Shown: positions 1 to 10,873, counted from the stretch's first letter. The stretch: 64,000 bases of DNA from an uncultured Psychroserpens sp. (GCF_947501425.1 NZ_CANMVN010000003.1:310001-374000); one strand, 5' to 3'. Translations and numbers: made by a program. Notes: generated by a model from the sequence alone, not told the origin.

Positions 1-2991
1 TTATTAGAAGGACAAAATTACAATTACAATATAAGCCTAAGCAATCACTTCAACTCAGATGTAACAATAGATTTCTCTACAACACCTGGAACAGCAGATC
101 TCTCAGATTATATTCCAACTAACACTACAATAACATTTCTAGCGGGTGAACGTTTTTCACAAATTCCAATTATCAGTATTGATGATGCGCTTACTGAAAC
201 TGACGAAACCTACACCATTACGGGAAACGTAATCTCAGGAAATACAACCAACACTACAATTCCTCTTTCAGTAACAATTATTGATAATGATGTTACACCT
301 ACCTTAAACGTATATAGTAGTGATGTCAATGAAGGCAATACAGCATATGTGAGTGCTAATTTGAACAGGGCGTTTAGCAGTAATGTAGTTGTGGAATTAG
401 TTACCTCTAATGGTACTGCTGACAATACTGATTATGCTAGTGTGAATCAATCAAAAACGATTAGTGCTGGGAATTATGGGGTTAGTTTCCAGATTCCAAC
501 TACCGATGACAATTTGGATGAAGCCGACGAATCTGTTAATTATAGTATTACTGTAACTTCAGGAAATACAACAAACACTTTAGAGACTGGTTCTTTTGAT
601 ATCCTTGATAATGATGGGTTACCAAATTTACGTCTAAGACCAGTCTATAATTTTGATGGTATGGAAAATTATGGAGATAGTATAGCGGTTGAAGAAGGCT
701 TTCCACTCAAATTCAGATTAAGTCTATCAGAACCAAGTCTGGTAGATACCAATATTACTGTAACAACAACCAATGGGACTGCAGATGGTTCAGATTATAC
801 TACATCAACCATAACCACTACAATTCCTGCTGGATATATATTTAATAGTCAGGAAGAGCTAAATTATCCTACCATTTTAGATCAATTAGATGAAGACGAT
901 GAGAATCTCTTCATCACAGCTCAGGTCACTTCTGGGAATACCTATAACAGTAGCATTACTAAAGAAGGTATTATCATAGATAACTATGATATTAATGCAC
1001 AACAGGATCAAATCATTTCAATTTTAGAAGTTGGCACTACATTTCAAGTGTTAGATAATGATACCTTCGAGGGATTACCAGTAGATGCATCTAATTTGAA
1101 TGTATCGTTAATTGGATCAAATACCATTGGTGTTACGTTAAGTACTGCAGGTATTTTAACTGTTCCAACGACTGCTCCATATGGCACCTACTATTTATAC
1201 TATGAAATTTGTGAGTCTTCAAACCCAACAAGCTGTGATACTGCAGGATTAATAATTAGAGTTCAATCACCTCTTGAAGCCAGTTATAGTGCTAATTATG
1301 TTGACTTTAATGGCGATGGGTTTGTCAATGTAGGAGATACGATTGAATATGAATTTACTGTGACTAACAATGGTAATGCAGTGATTACAGATATTGATGC
1401 AGAAATATCTTTTCCAGATTTGACTGTTGTTGGAGGTCCTTTGGCTAGTTTAGCACCAGGAGAAACAGACAATACAACTTTTACAGCAACACACATTTTA
1501 ACACAAGATGATATCAATTTTGGATATTCTGATGGTAGTCTGGAAGGAGCAAACTTTTTCGGAACCTACTATGGATATGAAGTTCAAGATAATTTATACG
1601 ACCCAAACCAGTATTTTCAGTTGCAACAATCTAATGGTTTAAAACTGAATGCCTTTGTAGATGCCAATGGAAACGGAACGCAGGATAATGGCGAAATCAA
1701 TTTTCCGTTAGGTCAATTTAATTATGAAATAAACAATGATGGCATTCTTCATAATTTATATGTTTCGCCACATTATCTATATGAATCTGATCCAAACACC
1801 ATTTATAATATATCATATACTGTAGATCCTGAATATGCCGCAAACAATACCACAGCCGCAAGTTACACTAACATTACTGTTCCTGTAGGCTCTGGGATTA
1901 CAACATTAGATTTTCCAATTACTGTCACACCCTATCAGGATCTATCTGTAAACATTTCACCAATTATGAATGTGCCTGTTCCAGGATTCAATTATTCTAA
2001 TTACATTACCTATACCAATAATTCTAATCTTAATATTCCATCAGGAACTATTGATTTTACTTTAGATAGCGCTTTAAATCTATCAAACGTTTACGATACT
2101 AATATCACAATAACGCCCACTGGTTTTACTTATAATTTCTCAAACTTACAACCCTATGAAACGCGATATCTATGGGTAGAAATGAGTGTTCCTACACTAC
2201 CAATAGTAAGCCTAGGGCAACTGGTAACTAATTCTGTTGCTATTGAATTACTCTCTGGAGATATTAATCCACTAAATAATTCATCAAGTCTGACTCAAAC
2301 CATTGTTGGTTCTTACGATCCCAATGACATTACAGAGCGTCATGGTCCGGAAATTGTTCACTCTGAATTCACAACTAATGATTACCTAACCTATACCATC
2401 CGATTTGAAAATACAGGAACAGCAAATGCCATTAATATAAGAGTTGAAGATGTTTTAGATGAGCAGCTTGACGAATCTACACTAAGCATGTTAGATGCTA
2501 GTCATGAGTATACTTTAGAACGTGTAAATAAAGATTTGGTTTGGAATTTCTTCGGAATTAACCTACCTCCATCAGAAGATGACAACTCGATGACTGGACA
2601 TGGTTATATTACATTCAAAATAAAACCGCTTTCTGATTATGCAATAGGTGATATTATTCCTAATACTGCTGAAATCTATTTTGATTTTAATCCTGCTATT
2701 ATTACCAATACCTGGACAACTGAATTTGTAGAGGATAACTTAAGCACTGAAGATCAAACATTCTCTAATCTATCTGTTTATCCAAATCCAGTAAAAGACA
2801 ACCTGTTTTTATCAAATAACTCGCCTATTGATTCTGTGAAAATAACATCAATTTTAGGAAGAGAAATTTTAGTCAAAGATGTTAATAGCCTCAATGGCAT
2901 TATCGATTTAAAAACCATTTCCAATGGCATATACTTTATAACAGTAAAATCAAATACACAAGAAAAAACAATAAAGATTATTAAAGAGTAA
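1..2991 (+). CDS. Calx-beta/DUF11-like repeat surface protein with T9SS type A C-terminal sorting domain (5' end lies outside the window)
   Basis: Frame is open from base 1 (LLEGQNYNYNISLSNHFNSDVTIDFSTTPGTADLSDY...). Calx-beta-like repeats (SVNYSITVTSGNTTNT...DNDG) and C-terminal SVYPNPVKDNLFLSN...GIYFITVKSNTQEKTIKIIKE. The tracked GTG start at 349 is internal. Confidence 0.85.
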   Translation, partial: LLEGQNYNYNISLSNHFNSDVTIDFSTTPGTADLSDYIPTNTTITFLAGERFSQIPIISIDDALTETDETYTITGNVISGNTTNTTIPLSVTIIDNDVTPTLNVYSSDVNEGNTAYVSANLNRAFSSNVVVELVTSNGTADNTDYASVNQSKTISAGNYGVSFQIPTTDDNLDEADESVNYSITVTSGNTTNTLETGSFDILDNDGLPNLRLRPVYNFDGMENYGDSIAVEEGFPLKFRLSLSEPSLVDTNITVTTTNGTADGSDYTTSTITTTIPAGYIFNSQEELNYPTILDQLDEDDENLFITAQVTSGNTYNSSITKEGIIIDNYDINAQQDQIISILEVGTTFQVLDNDTFEGLPVDASNLNVSLIGSNTIGVTLSTAGILTVPTTAPYGTYYLYYEICESSNPTSCDTAGLIIRVQSPLEASYSANYVDFNGDGFVNVGDTIEYEFTVTNNGNAVITDIDAEISFPDLTVVGGPLASLAPGETDNTTFTATHILTQDDINFGYSDGSLEGANFFGTYYGYEVQDNLYDPNQYFQLQQSNGLKLNAFVDANGNGTQDNGEINFPLGQFNYEINNDGILHNLYVSPHYLYESDPNTIYNISYTVDPEYAANNTTAASYTNITVPVGSGITTLDFPITVTPYQDLSVNISPIMNVPVPGFNYSNYITYTNNSNLNIPSGTIDFTLDSALNLSNVYDTNITITPTGFTYNFSNLQPYETRYLWVEMSVPTLPIVSLGQLVTNSVAIELLSGDINPLNNSSSLTQTIVGSYDPNDITERHGPEIVHSEFTTNDYLTYTIRFENTGTANAINIRVEDVLDEQLDESTLSMLDASHEYTLERVNKDLVWNFFGINLPPSEDDNSMTGHGYITFKIKPLSDYAIGDIIPNTAEIYFDFNPAIITNTWTTEFVEDNLSTEDQTFSNLSVYPNPVKDNLFLSNNSPIDSVKITSILGREILVKDVNSLNGIIDLKTISNGIYFITVKSNTQEKTIKIIKE

Positions 2992-3014
2992 TTTTAATCC
3001 AAGATAGATGTAAT

Positions 3015-3048
3015 AAAAACTCCCAAAGAGATTACTTTGGGAGTTTTA
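3015..3048. terminator. Bidirectional intrinsic terminator between convergent genes
   Basis: aaaactcccaaag-agatta-ctttgggagtttt inverted repeat with flanking A/T tracts. Confidence 0.8.
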
Positions 3049-3750
3049 TTTTTTAACAAATACCATACAATGTTGCCATGGTAAGTTCTCAATATTTTGT
3101 TCCAGAATAAAACCTGCAGCTTCAAATTCTTTTACAGCTTGGGTCTCTGTCATTTTGTGAAGTCGTTTGATTGGCACTCTATCATCCTCTCCTCTATATT
3201 CAATTAGAAAAATTTTTCCATTTGGTTTTAAAGCCTCTTTTATCGAGGCAATCATTTCGACAGGATAGCTAAACTCATGATAAACATCAACCATAAGCAC
3301 TTTATCAATGGAGTTCTCTGGAAGATTAACTGATTGTTCTGCTCCTTGAATTGTTTTTACATTTTTGATATCGCCTGATTCTTTACGATATTCCATAGCA
3401 ACCAGCATTTCCGGCTGAATATCAACTGCATAGATCAAGCCTTTATGAGCCATTGGTGCCATTTGAAACACATGAAATCCTGAACCTGCTCCAATATCAG
3501 CAACAACATCTGTTGGTCTGATATCCATATTCTTTAAAAGTGTTGATGTGTTCTCCTCTTTTTCGCGCTCAGAACGTTCTAACCAATCTATGCCTTGGAA
3601 TCCCATAACATAGGCAATTTCTCGTCCCATATACCATTTCCCAATGCCGTTTGGGTCACCTTTTTTATAAGTGTAATTTTGTTGGCCATTGGTTGCAATT
3701 GTAGAAAGCAACGTAGCAAAAAGGATAAACTGACAGATCTTTTTTTTCAT
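3046..3750 (-). CDS. Exported class I SAM-dependent methyltransferase
   Basis: Motif I VADIGAGSGFHVFQMA, post-I YAVDIQPEM; N-terminal signal peptide MKKKICQFILFATLLSTIATNGQ; start moved to the internal ATG. Confidence 0.8.
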   Translation of the reverse strand: MKKKICQFILFATLLSTIATNGQQNYTYKKGDPNGIGKWYMGREIAYVMGFQGIDWLERSEREKEENTSTLLKNMDIRPTDVVADIGAGSGFHVFQMAPMAHKGLIYAVDIQPEMLVAMEYRKESGDIKNVKTIQGAEQSVNLPENSIDKVLMVDVYHEFSYPVEMIASIKEALKPNGKIFLIEYRGEDDRVPIKRLHKMTETQAVKEFEAAGFILEQNIENLPWQHCMVFVKK

Positions 3751-3826
3751 TTCAAATAGCAATTTATAACGAAGTTAAGTTATAAACGACTAAGCAGAAA
3801 GAGTTTAACGCTGTTATAACATTAGA

Positions 3827-4213
3827 CTAGGATTCAAATCTACTCAAATCTATATCATTGATAGCACCATGCGACGCATGAGCCACAGTTGTACCATTTT
3901 TGATTATAAGTAACTGAGGGGATTGATGCATGACTTGAAATTTGTAACCAACTTCATTAGAAACCTCTCTGTAACTTAGAAGATCTAAATAGTATAAATC
4001 GAGATTTGCATCCAAATCATACATGCTTACAAATTGATTCATCACCATACTGCTAATACCACATCGTGTAGAGTGTTTAAAAATGACTTGGGTTTTAGTT
4101 TTTGAGCGTTTTTCTATCTCATCCAATTGAGAGATATTAGTTAAGGCCTGCCAAGGCAATAATTTTTCTTCTTTAGGTTCAGAAGATCCAAATAAATTTT
4201 TAAAAATTCCCAT
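3827..4213 (-). CDS. ytxJ: Bacillithiol system redox-active protein YtxJ
   Basis: Thioredoxin-like fold with IFKHSTRCGIS motif and HQSPQLLIIKNG, characteristic of YtxJ (DUF2847). Confidence 0.85.
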   Translation of the reverse strand: MGIFKNLFGSSEPKEEKLLPWQALTNISQLDEIEKRSKTKTQVIFKHSTRCGISSMVMNQFVSMYDLDANLDLYYLDLLSYREVSNEVGYKFQVMHQSPQLLIIKNGTTVAHASHGAINDIDLSRFES

Positions 4214-4251
4214 GCTATAATTGTCGAATTACAATTCCAAACTTACAGTCG

Positions 4252-5859
4252 CTATTTTTTTATAAACTTTATGGTATTAGTAGCGCCATTCTCGAATGAA
4301 ATAGTCATAAAATATATACCAGAATTTAAACGTGTTGTATTGTAAGTGATAGTTTGATCTTCAACATAATATACATCTTGAGACACTGTACGACCGCTTA
4401 AGTCAACTACTACCAATTCAACATTTTGCTGCGTTATTTGATTTGTCTCAATATGTAAATCAGAGCTAGTCGGATTTGGATAAAAACTTAATCTAGTAGA
4501 ATCTTCAAACTCAGATACCGATAACGGACTCTCTTGATACACTCTAACATAATCAATAATCATAGCACTTTCAGTAAACCCTGGAGATATATTTGGTAAA
4601 ATTGCTGTATTCAATAACAAATATTGTTCTTCATAAAAAGGCCATGTATCAGCATTTTTGACAGCAGGATTGTAAGTATAATGCTGAATACCGTCAACAC
4701 TAAAAACCATTTTCTCTGGAGACCACTCTAAGGTATAGACATGAAATCCTGAGGAAGCAGTTGATACAATTTGACCACCTTTATTAAACGTATTACCAAA
4801 ACTTGAAGGCGAATGAATTGCACTTTGAACAAAATTCTGATTATCACCCCAATGTTCCATGATATCAATTTCACCACAAGCAGGCCAACCTGTTGTATCA
4901 TAACCCAAATTATCCCAGTAGGCTCCATCTTCATCAATATTTTTTCCTAACATCCACATGGCTGGCCATGTTCCGACTCCAGATGGCAATTGCGCTCTAA
5001 TTTCTACCTTTCCGTAGGTAAATGCAAACTTAGAATTTAATCGTGCCGACGTATACTGCTTAGTGACACCTTGATCAGTAAACGTTTCTTTTTTAGCTAC
5101 AAGATTTAAATTCCCTGCATTCACAAAGGAGTTCTCTATCCTATTTGTGTAATGTTGTATCTCTCCATTATACCAACTATTTCCAGCTGGCAGTTGAGTT
5201 TGGTGAAACCATTTGTTATTATCAATGGCGCCATCTGTATCAAACTCATCAGACCAAACCAAATAGTCATAAACCGGATCATCGGATTCGATATTGAGAT
5301 ATAAGAAATCATCCAGATAAGCTAACACGTGATCGTTATTGTTTTCACCATTAACCTGAATGACGACTCTGTTAAAATCGGTTCTTTGGTTTGGTGGTAA
5401 AGAACTTGGATCCAGATTTATATAACTATCATTTTCAAAATTAAATGTAACTTCCTGCCACTGATCTAATACAATAGGCTTTATGATTTCACTTTGCGTC
5501 ATCCAAGGTGCTCCAATAGTGTTATCTTGAAGCTTTAATGAAATTTGATTGGTTTGAGTTCCTGTCAAACTAGTTGAAGGCACATACACTTTTAAACTGA
5601 AACTATTCTTAGTCGATAAATCGTAATTAGAATTAATATCAAACTGAACATTGGCATATTGTCCTCCAGTATCATGATACTCTAAAACAGTATTTGAAGT
5701 ATTAATACCCAACTGATAAGGATTGACCTCATTAACAGTCATTCCGCAATCATCACCATACCAACTGGTAATGGTTCCTCCTCCTTCAAAATCATCTTCA
5801 ACATTTTGAGCATGGATATTGAAAGTTAATAGTGTTATTATCAAGTAGAAGTAGCGCAT
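4252..5859 (-). CDS. GH16 family beta-glucanase (laminarinase-like) with N-terminal carbohydrate-binding-like region and T9SS sorting domain
   Basis: GH16 catalytic motif GEIDIMEHWGDN; signal peptide MRYFYLIITLLTFNIHAQ; C-terminal LSFYPNPTSSDLHIETN...GIYFMTISFENGATNTIKFIKK. Confidence 0.9.
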   Translation of the reverse strand: MRYFYLIITLLTFNIHAQNVEDDFEGGGTITSWYGDDCGMTVNEVNPYQLGINTSNTVLEYHDTGGQYANVQFDINSNYDLSTKNSFSLKVYVPSTSLTGTQTNQISLKLQDNTIGAPWMTQSEIIKPIVLDQWQEVTFNFENDSYINLDPSSLPPNQRTDFNRVVIQVNGENNNDHVLAYLDDFLYLNIESDDPVYDYLVWSDEFDTDGAIDNNKWFHQTQLPAGNSWYNGEIQHYTNRIENSFVNAGNLNLVAKKETFTDQGVTKQYTSARLNSKFAFTYGKVEIRAQLPSGVGTWPAMWMLGKNIDEDGAYWDNLGYDTTGWPACGEIDIMEHWGDNQNFVQSAIHSPSSFGNTFNKGGQIVSTASSGFHVYTLEWSPEKMVFSVDGIQHYTYNPAVKNADTWPFYEEQYLLLNTAILPNISPGFTESAMIIDYVRVYQESPLSVSEFEDSTRLSFYPNPTSSDLHIETNQITQQNVELVVVDLSGRTVSQDVYYVEDQTITYNTTRLNSGIYFMTISFENGATNTIKFIKK

Positions 5860-6093
5860 AGAAAATCTTTTTTTCAAAAATATCAGTAAGTTTATGAAAT
5901 AGCTAAATTTCCAACCATACACAACCTATACAATTGGTGTGTAAACTGTTAAAAAAACGAATAATCCGACAAAATGTCTTTAAAACAAGCAACTTATATG
6001 ACTTTTTGTCGTTTAATTCTTACTATTTATTAATGGTAAGATTATTGACCTATGGGTATCGTAAAATACTAACAAAAACACAGTTTTATATAT

Positions 6094-8703
6094 ATGAATT
6101 TTAATAATTATACCATAAAATCTCAGGAGGCCATTCAGCAAGCACAACAGCTAGCTCAAAGTTTTGGTCATCAACAAATTGAGAATGAGCATATCATTAA
6201 AGCCATTTTTGAAGTTGATGAAAATGTGCTTCCATTTCTACTTAAAAAACTAAACGTTAATGTAGAGGTGCTTAAACTTGCATTAGATAAGCAAATCGAG
6301 AGTTTTACCAAAGTTTCAGGAGCAGACCTCATGATATCTCGCGAGGCGAGTAAAGCACTTAACGAGGCATCTATCATTGCAAAAAAAATGAACGATGATT
6401 TCGTTTCCGTAGAACATTTGATCCTTGCTGTTTTTAAATCAAATAGTAAGATTGCTCAAATGTTAAAGGACCAAGGGGTAACTGAAAAAGGTCTCAATAC
6501 AGCTATTGAAGAACTTAGAAAAGGGGATCGTGTGACTTCACAAAGTCAGGAGGATACTTATAATTCTTTAAATAAATACGCAAAGAATTTAAACCAACTG
6601 GCTAAAGATGGAAAATTAGATCCGGTTATTGGTCGCGATGAAGAAATTAGACGAATTCTTCAAATCTTATCAAGACGTACTAAGAACAACCCTATTCTTG
6701 TTGGTGAACCAGGAACTGGTAAAACAGCCATTGCCGAAGGTTTAGCACACAGAATTATAGATGGTGATATTCCTGAAAATTTAGTTAACAAACAAATCTA
6801 TGCACTCGATATGGGAGCATTGATTGCTGGTGCCAAGTTTAAGGGAGAGTTTGAAGAGCGTTTAAAAGCAGTCATTAAAGAAGTGACTACCAGCGAAGGT
6901 GATATCGTACTATTTATAGACGAGATCCACACGTTGGTTGGTGCTGGAGGCGGACAAGGCGCAATGGATGCAGCTAATATTTTGAAACCAGCTCTGGCTC
7001 GAGGTGAATTACGTGCTATTGGAGCCACAACTTTAGATGAGTATCAAAAATACTTTGAAAAGGATAAAGCTCTAGAACGTCGTTTCCAAAAAGTAATGGT
7101 TGATGAGCCTGATACAGAAAGTGCAATTTCTATTCTAAGAGGTATTAAAGAAAAATATGAAACACATCATAAAGTTCGAATAAAAGATGAAGCTATTATT
7201 GGTGCTGTAGAATTATCTGAGCGATACATTACAAACCGTTTCTTACCAGATAAAGCTATTGACCTTATGGATGAAGCTGCTTCTAAACTTCGTATGGAAA
7301 TCAATTCTAAACCTGAAGAATTAGATGTGCTTGACCGAAAGATTATGCAGCTTGAAATTGAGATTGAAGCTATTAAGCGTGAGAAAGATGAAACAAAGTT
7401 AAAATCGTTACGTTCAGATTTGGCGAACCTTAAAGAGGAACGCAATGAGCTCAATGCAAAATGGAAAAGCGAAAAAGAAGTCGTAGATAATATTCAAAAT
7501 ACTAAATCAAATATTGAAGAGTATAAACTTGAGGCAGAACGTGCCGAACGTGAAGGCGACTATGGTAAGGTTGCTGAGATTCGCTACGGAAAAATAAAAG
7601 AAGCTCAGGAACAACTTGAAACACTTCAGAAAGAATTACAAAAAAATCAAAGTGAAAGCTCTTTAATCAAAGAGGAAGTAACTTATGATGACATTGCTGA
7701 AGTGGTAGCAAAATGGACTGGCATTCCTGTTACTAAAATGTTACAAAGTGAACGTGATAAGCTTTTAAAGTTAGAAGACGAATTACACAAAAGAGTTGTT
7801 GGTCAGGAAGAGGCTATAACGGCTGTTAGTGATGCGGTAAGACGCTCGAGAGCAGGATTGCAGAATCCGCAAAAACCAGTTGGAACATTCTTATTTTTAG
7901 GAACCACAGGTGTTGGTAAAACCGAATTAGCCAAGGCTCTTGCCGAATATTTATTTGACGATGAAAATGCCATGACCAGAATAGACATGAGTGAGTTTCA
8001 AGAGAGTCATAGTGTAAGTCGATTGGTTGGTGCTCCTCCAGGATATGTTGGTTATGATGAAGGCGGACAATTAACTGAGGCGGTAAGACGTAAACCCTAT
8101 TCGGTAGTATTGCTTGATGAAATTGAAAAAGCTCATCCTGACACGTTTAATATCTTATTACAAGTACTGGACGAAGGCCGATTAACAGATAATAAAGGGC
8201 GTGTGGCCGATTTCAAAAACACTATTATCATTATGACCTCTAATATGGGAAGCCATATTATACAAGAGCGTTTTGAGGCTACAAAAGACATTGACTCGGC
8301 TATGGAAGCTGCTAAAGTTGACGTGCTTGCCTTACTTAAGCAAAGTGTTCGTCCAGAGTTTTTAAACCGTATTGATGACACGATTATGTTTACGCCTTTA
8401 ACACGGGACAATATTAAAGACATTGTTGGCTTACAATTGAAAGGTGTACAAAAAATGATTGCAAAACAAGGCATTACTTTTGATGCAACTCCGGAGGCAA
8501 TACATTATTTAGCAGAACGAGGTTATAATCCAGAATATGGTGCAAGACCAGTAAAACGAGTCATTCAGAAAGAAGTATTGAATGCGTTGAGTAAAGAAAT
8601 TCTTTCAGGAAATGTGACTACAGATAGCATCATTTTATTAGACGCTTTTGACGACAAACTTGTATTTAGAAATGAAGCTAGCTTTGTATCAGAAGAAATT
8701 TAA
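6094..8703 (+). CDS. clpB: ATP-dependent chaperone ClpB
   Basis: Two AAA+ modules ([37 protein letters not shown]), middle coiled coil, Clp_N repeat, [16 protein letters not shown]. Confidence 0.97.
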   Translation: MNFNNYTIKSQEAIQQAQQLAQSFGHQQIENEHIIKAIFEVDENVLPFLLKKLNVNVEVLKLALDKQIESFTKVSGADLMISREASKALNEASIIAKKMNDDFVSVEHLILAVFKSNSKIAQMLKDQGVTEKGLNTAIEELRKGDRVTSQSQEDTYNSLNKYAKNLNQLAKDGKLDPVIGRDEEIRRILQILSRRTKNNPILVGEPGTGKTAIAEGLAHRIIDGDIPENLVNKQIYALDMGALIAGAKFKGEFEERLKAVIKEVTTSEGDIVLFIDEIHTLVGAGGGQGAMDAANILKPALARGELRAIGATTLDEYQKYFEKDKALERRFQKVMVDEPDTESAISILRGIKEKYETHHKVRIKDEAIIGAVELSERYITNRFLPDKAIDLMDEAASKLRMEINSKPEELDVLDRKIMQLEIEIEAIKREKDETKLKSLRSDLANLKEERNELNAKWKSEKEVVDNIQNTKSNIEEYKLEAERAEREGDYGKVAEIRYGKIKEAQEQLETLQKELQKNQSESSLIKEEVTYDDIAEVVAKWTGIPVTKMLQSERDKLLKLEDELHKRVVGQEEAITAVSDAVRRSRAGLQNPQKPVGTFLFLGTTGVGKTELAKALAEYLFDDENAMTRIDMSEFQESHSVSRLVGAPPGYVGYDEGGQLTEAVRRKPYSVVLLDEIEKAHPDTFNILLQVLDEGRLTDNKGRVADFKNTIIIMTSNMGSHIIQERFEATKDIDSAMEAAKVDVLALLKQSVRPEFLNRIDDTIMFTPLTRDNIKDIVGLQLKGVQKMIAKQGITFDATPEAIHYLAERGYNPEYGARPVKRVIQKEVLNALSKEILSGNVTTDSIILLDAFDDKLVFRNEASFVSEEI

Positions 8704-8756
8704 TAATCAGTGTAACAAAACCATTATATAACAGTCTTTTAAGTGGTTGGTTAGTT

Positions 8757-8800
8757 GAAAAGCAACGTGAATTTTAGAAATAAAATGAGCGTTGCTTTTC
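8757..8800. repeat. Inverted repeat / hairpin, 11-bp perfect stem
   Basis: gaaaagcaacg ... cgttgcttttc with a 22-nt loop, between convergent clpB and outer-membrane protein genes. Confidence 0.7.
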
Positions 8801-8807
8801 CGTTATG

Positions 8808-8837
8808 AAAAAAGGCCACATTTCTGTGACCTTTTTT
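8808..8837. terminator. Intrinsic terminator
   Basis: aaaaaaggccaca-ttt-c-tgtgacctttttt, near-perfect stem flanked by A and T tracts. Confidence 0.75.
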
Positions 8838-8858
8838 GTGCTATTAATGAACGTTACG

Positions 8859-9479
8859 TTAAAACTTAAGCCCTACTCCTAGTCCGACAACTAATGGATT
8901 GATGTCGACCTTTACGCTTTCAGAATCATTATTGACCGTAACATCTGTATTAAGGAATAATTTCTTCACATCTAAGTTCAAGAACCACTTGTCATTGAGG
9001 TTATAATCTAATCCAGCTTGCAGAGAAAAACCTACAGAGTTCTCATAATCGATGTCTTCAGCATCACCAGCATCTTCACCATAGAAAATGGTATAATTAA
9101 TACCTGCACCTACATAAGGTTTAAAATCGTCTGCATAAAAATGATATTGTAAGTTCAGTGTTGGAGGTAATAACCAAACATATCCTAAATCTGGACCATT
9201 TTCGATTTCAACCTCATGTTTTGTTGTTGCAAGAATCAATTCGGCAGCAAGATTTTTGTTAAAGAAATATGTGAAATCAACTTCTGGAACAAAAGTCGTT
9301 GAAATATCAACATCAGCTCCATCAATATCATCATCTGGAGATGGAACAACAGCTATAACTCGGAAACGAGCTTGCCATTTACTGAAATCTGCATTATCAT
9401 TAGAAGTTGTCTCTTGTGCATTGACATTGACCATTGAAAAAAGCCCTGTCATTACTAGTGCGAAAATTATTTTTTTCAT
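8859..9479 (-). CDS. OmpW-like / outer membrane beta-barrel protein
   Basis: Signal peptide MKKIIFALVMTGLFSMVNVNAQ, alternating beta strands, YVGAGINYTIFYG, C-terminal VVGLGVGLKF; start moved to the internal ATG. Confidence 0.8.
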   Translation of the reverse strand: MKKIIFALVMTGLFSMVNVNAQETTSNDNADFSKWQARFRVIAVVPSPDDDIDGADVDISTTFVPEVDFTYFFNKNLAAELILATTKHEVEIENGPDLGYVWLLPPTLNLQYHFYADDFKPYVGAGINYTIFYGEDAGDAEDIDYENSVGFSLQAGLDYNLNDKWFLNLDVKKLFLNTDVTVNNDSESVKVDINPLVVGLGVGLKF

Positions 9480-9640
9480 GTTGTGATTATTTAATATTTC
9501 TGCAAATTTATAGGTAAAATAAATCCTCATTTATGACAAATATCATAGTTAGAACTATTTGTTTTTACCCATTTTTAATATCCCGTTGAAATGATCATAA
9601 AATGTCTAAATCATGTTACAACTAAAGCAAATCAATAGTC

Positions 9641-9664
9641 AAAATATACCAATTGGTATATTTT
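9641..9664. promoter_or_regulatory. Putative TetR operator, 24-bp perfect palindrome
   Basis: AAAATATACCAATTGGTATATTTT directly upstream of the TetR gene; core recurs at 10294-10311. Confidence 0.75.
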
Positions 9665-9680
9665 TTATATATTTGTGTTC

Positions 9681-10277
9681 ATGCACACAAAAGCTGAACA
9701 TACTAAACAGTTTATTTTAGAGACAGTGGCTCCTATATTCAATCAAAATGGATATGCAGCAACAAGCATGAGTGACATCACCAAAGCAACAGGTCTCACT
9801 AAAGGTGCTATCTACGGAAATTTTAAAAACAAAGAAGCACTTGCCATTTCTGCATTTAAGTTTACGGTTAAAGCGCTTATGAAAAAGATTGCAATGCACT
9901 TGGAACTGAGTGATTCTCCAATTCAAAAGTTGTTCTTAATATCTGATTTTTATAGAAATTATTACGACTACAGTAAGCGACTTGGCGGATGTCCTGTATT
10001 AAATATAGGAGTAGATGCAAACAACCAAAATACCTTACTACTTGAAAACGTAAAAATAGTGATAGAAAAAATTCAGGACCAGGTTGCAACCATCATTGAA
10101 AATGGCATAGAAGCAGGTGAGATTTCAACTGAGATCAACGCCATGCAATACGCAAAACGGTTAGATACAATGATTCAAGGCGCTGTTTTTATGACCTACA
10201 CAATGAATGATGAATTTTACATGAAAGACACTATGAATCAAATTGATCAAATGATACATAACGAACTAAAAGCTTAA
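9681..10277 (+). CDS. TetR/AcrR family transcriptional regulator
   Basis: N-terminal HTH: NGYAATSMSDITKATGLTKGAIYGNFKNKEAL; ATG at 9681 preferred over GTG at 9675. Confidence 0.92.
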   Translation: MHTKAEHTKQFILETVAPIFNQNGYAATSMSDITKATGLTKGAIYGNFKNKEALAISAFKFTVKALMKKIAMHLELSDSPIQKLFLISDFYRNYYDYSKRLGGCPVLNIGVDANNQNTLLLENVKIVIEKIQDQVATIIENGIEAGEISTEINAMQYAKRLDTMIQGAVFMTYTMNDEFYMKDTMNQIDQMIHNELKA

Positions 10278-10293
10278 AAAAATTTAACCCATT

Positions 10294-10311
10294 ATATACC
10301 AATTGGTATAT
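10294..10311. promoter_or_regulatory. Second copy of the putative TetR operator, 18-bp perfect palindrome
   Basis: ATATACCAATTGGTATAT between the tetR stop and the thioesterase start; identical core to 9641-9664. Confidence 0.75.
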
Positions 10312-10327
10312 TAAAAACTTAAAGACT

Positions 10328-10816
10328 ATGGAATTTCCAAAAATTGTAAGTAGCAAGACAAAAATCAGGTTTCAGGATTGTGATCCTTTTAATCATTTAA
10401 ATAATGGTAGTTATATCAATTATTTTATGAATCATCGAGAAGATCAATTACTAAAACATTACGATATCGATATTTACAAAATGGCTCAAAAAAAAGGAAT
10501 AAGTTGGGTATCCAGCAGCAATCAAATTGCTTACCTCAAACCTGCTTTTTTAATGGAAACGGTCACCATAGAGTCCCAATTGATATTCCATAATTCCAGT
10601 GAGTTAAAAGTAGAAATGCGTATGTATGATGAAAACAAAACACACCTTAAAGCTATTATATGGAGTGGCTTTGTTCATTTTAATCTACTCAAGCAATCAA
10701 GAGCACTTCATTCGGAAACTTTAATGACGTTTTTTGAATCTGTATTAAACCCAGTTTCTGCAGTTACTTTTGAGGAGCGTCTCTCAGAATTTAAAAAGAT
10801 GAAAACAGAATATTAA
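10328..10816 (+). CDS. Hotdog-fold acyl-CoA thioesterase (4HBT family)
   Basis: RFQDCDPFNHLNNGSYINYFMNHRED motif of 4HBT-like thioesterases. Confidence 0.85.
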   Translation: MEFPKIVSSKTKIRFQDCDPFNHLNNGSYINYFMNHREDQLLKHYDIDIYKMAQKKGISWVSSSNQIAYLKPAFLMETVTIESQLIFHNSSELKVEMRMYDENKTHLKAIIWSGFVHFNLLKQSRALHSETLMTFFESVLNPVSAVTFEERLSEFKKMKTEY

Positions 10817-10873
10817 AAATTGTGTAACAATTCCTCTGGTCTACATACTAATCAGAAAATCTAAATTCTAATT

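Noticed and set aside
3764-3784. Short inverted repeat ttataac-gaagttaa-gttataa upstream of the methyltransferase gene
   Set aside because: Only 7-bp AT-rich arms; expected by chance in this base composition.
8133-8474. 113-aa minus-strand ORF within clpB
   Set aside because: Antisense to the highly conserved second AAA+ domain; no independent support.
9653-9675. Possible -33/-7 promoter (TTG ... TATATTTG) for tetR
   Set aside because: TATATTTG at 9668-9675 fits the -7 consensus, but the TTG in the palindrome is only 12 nt upstream rather than about 19, so no full promoter is claimed.
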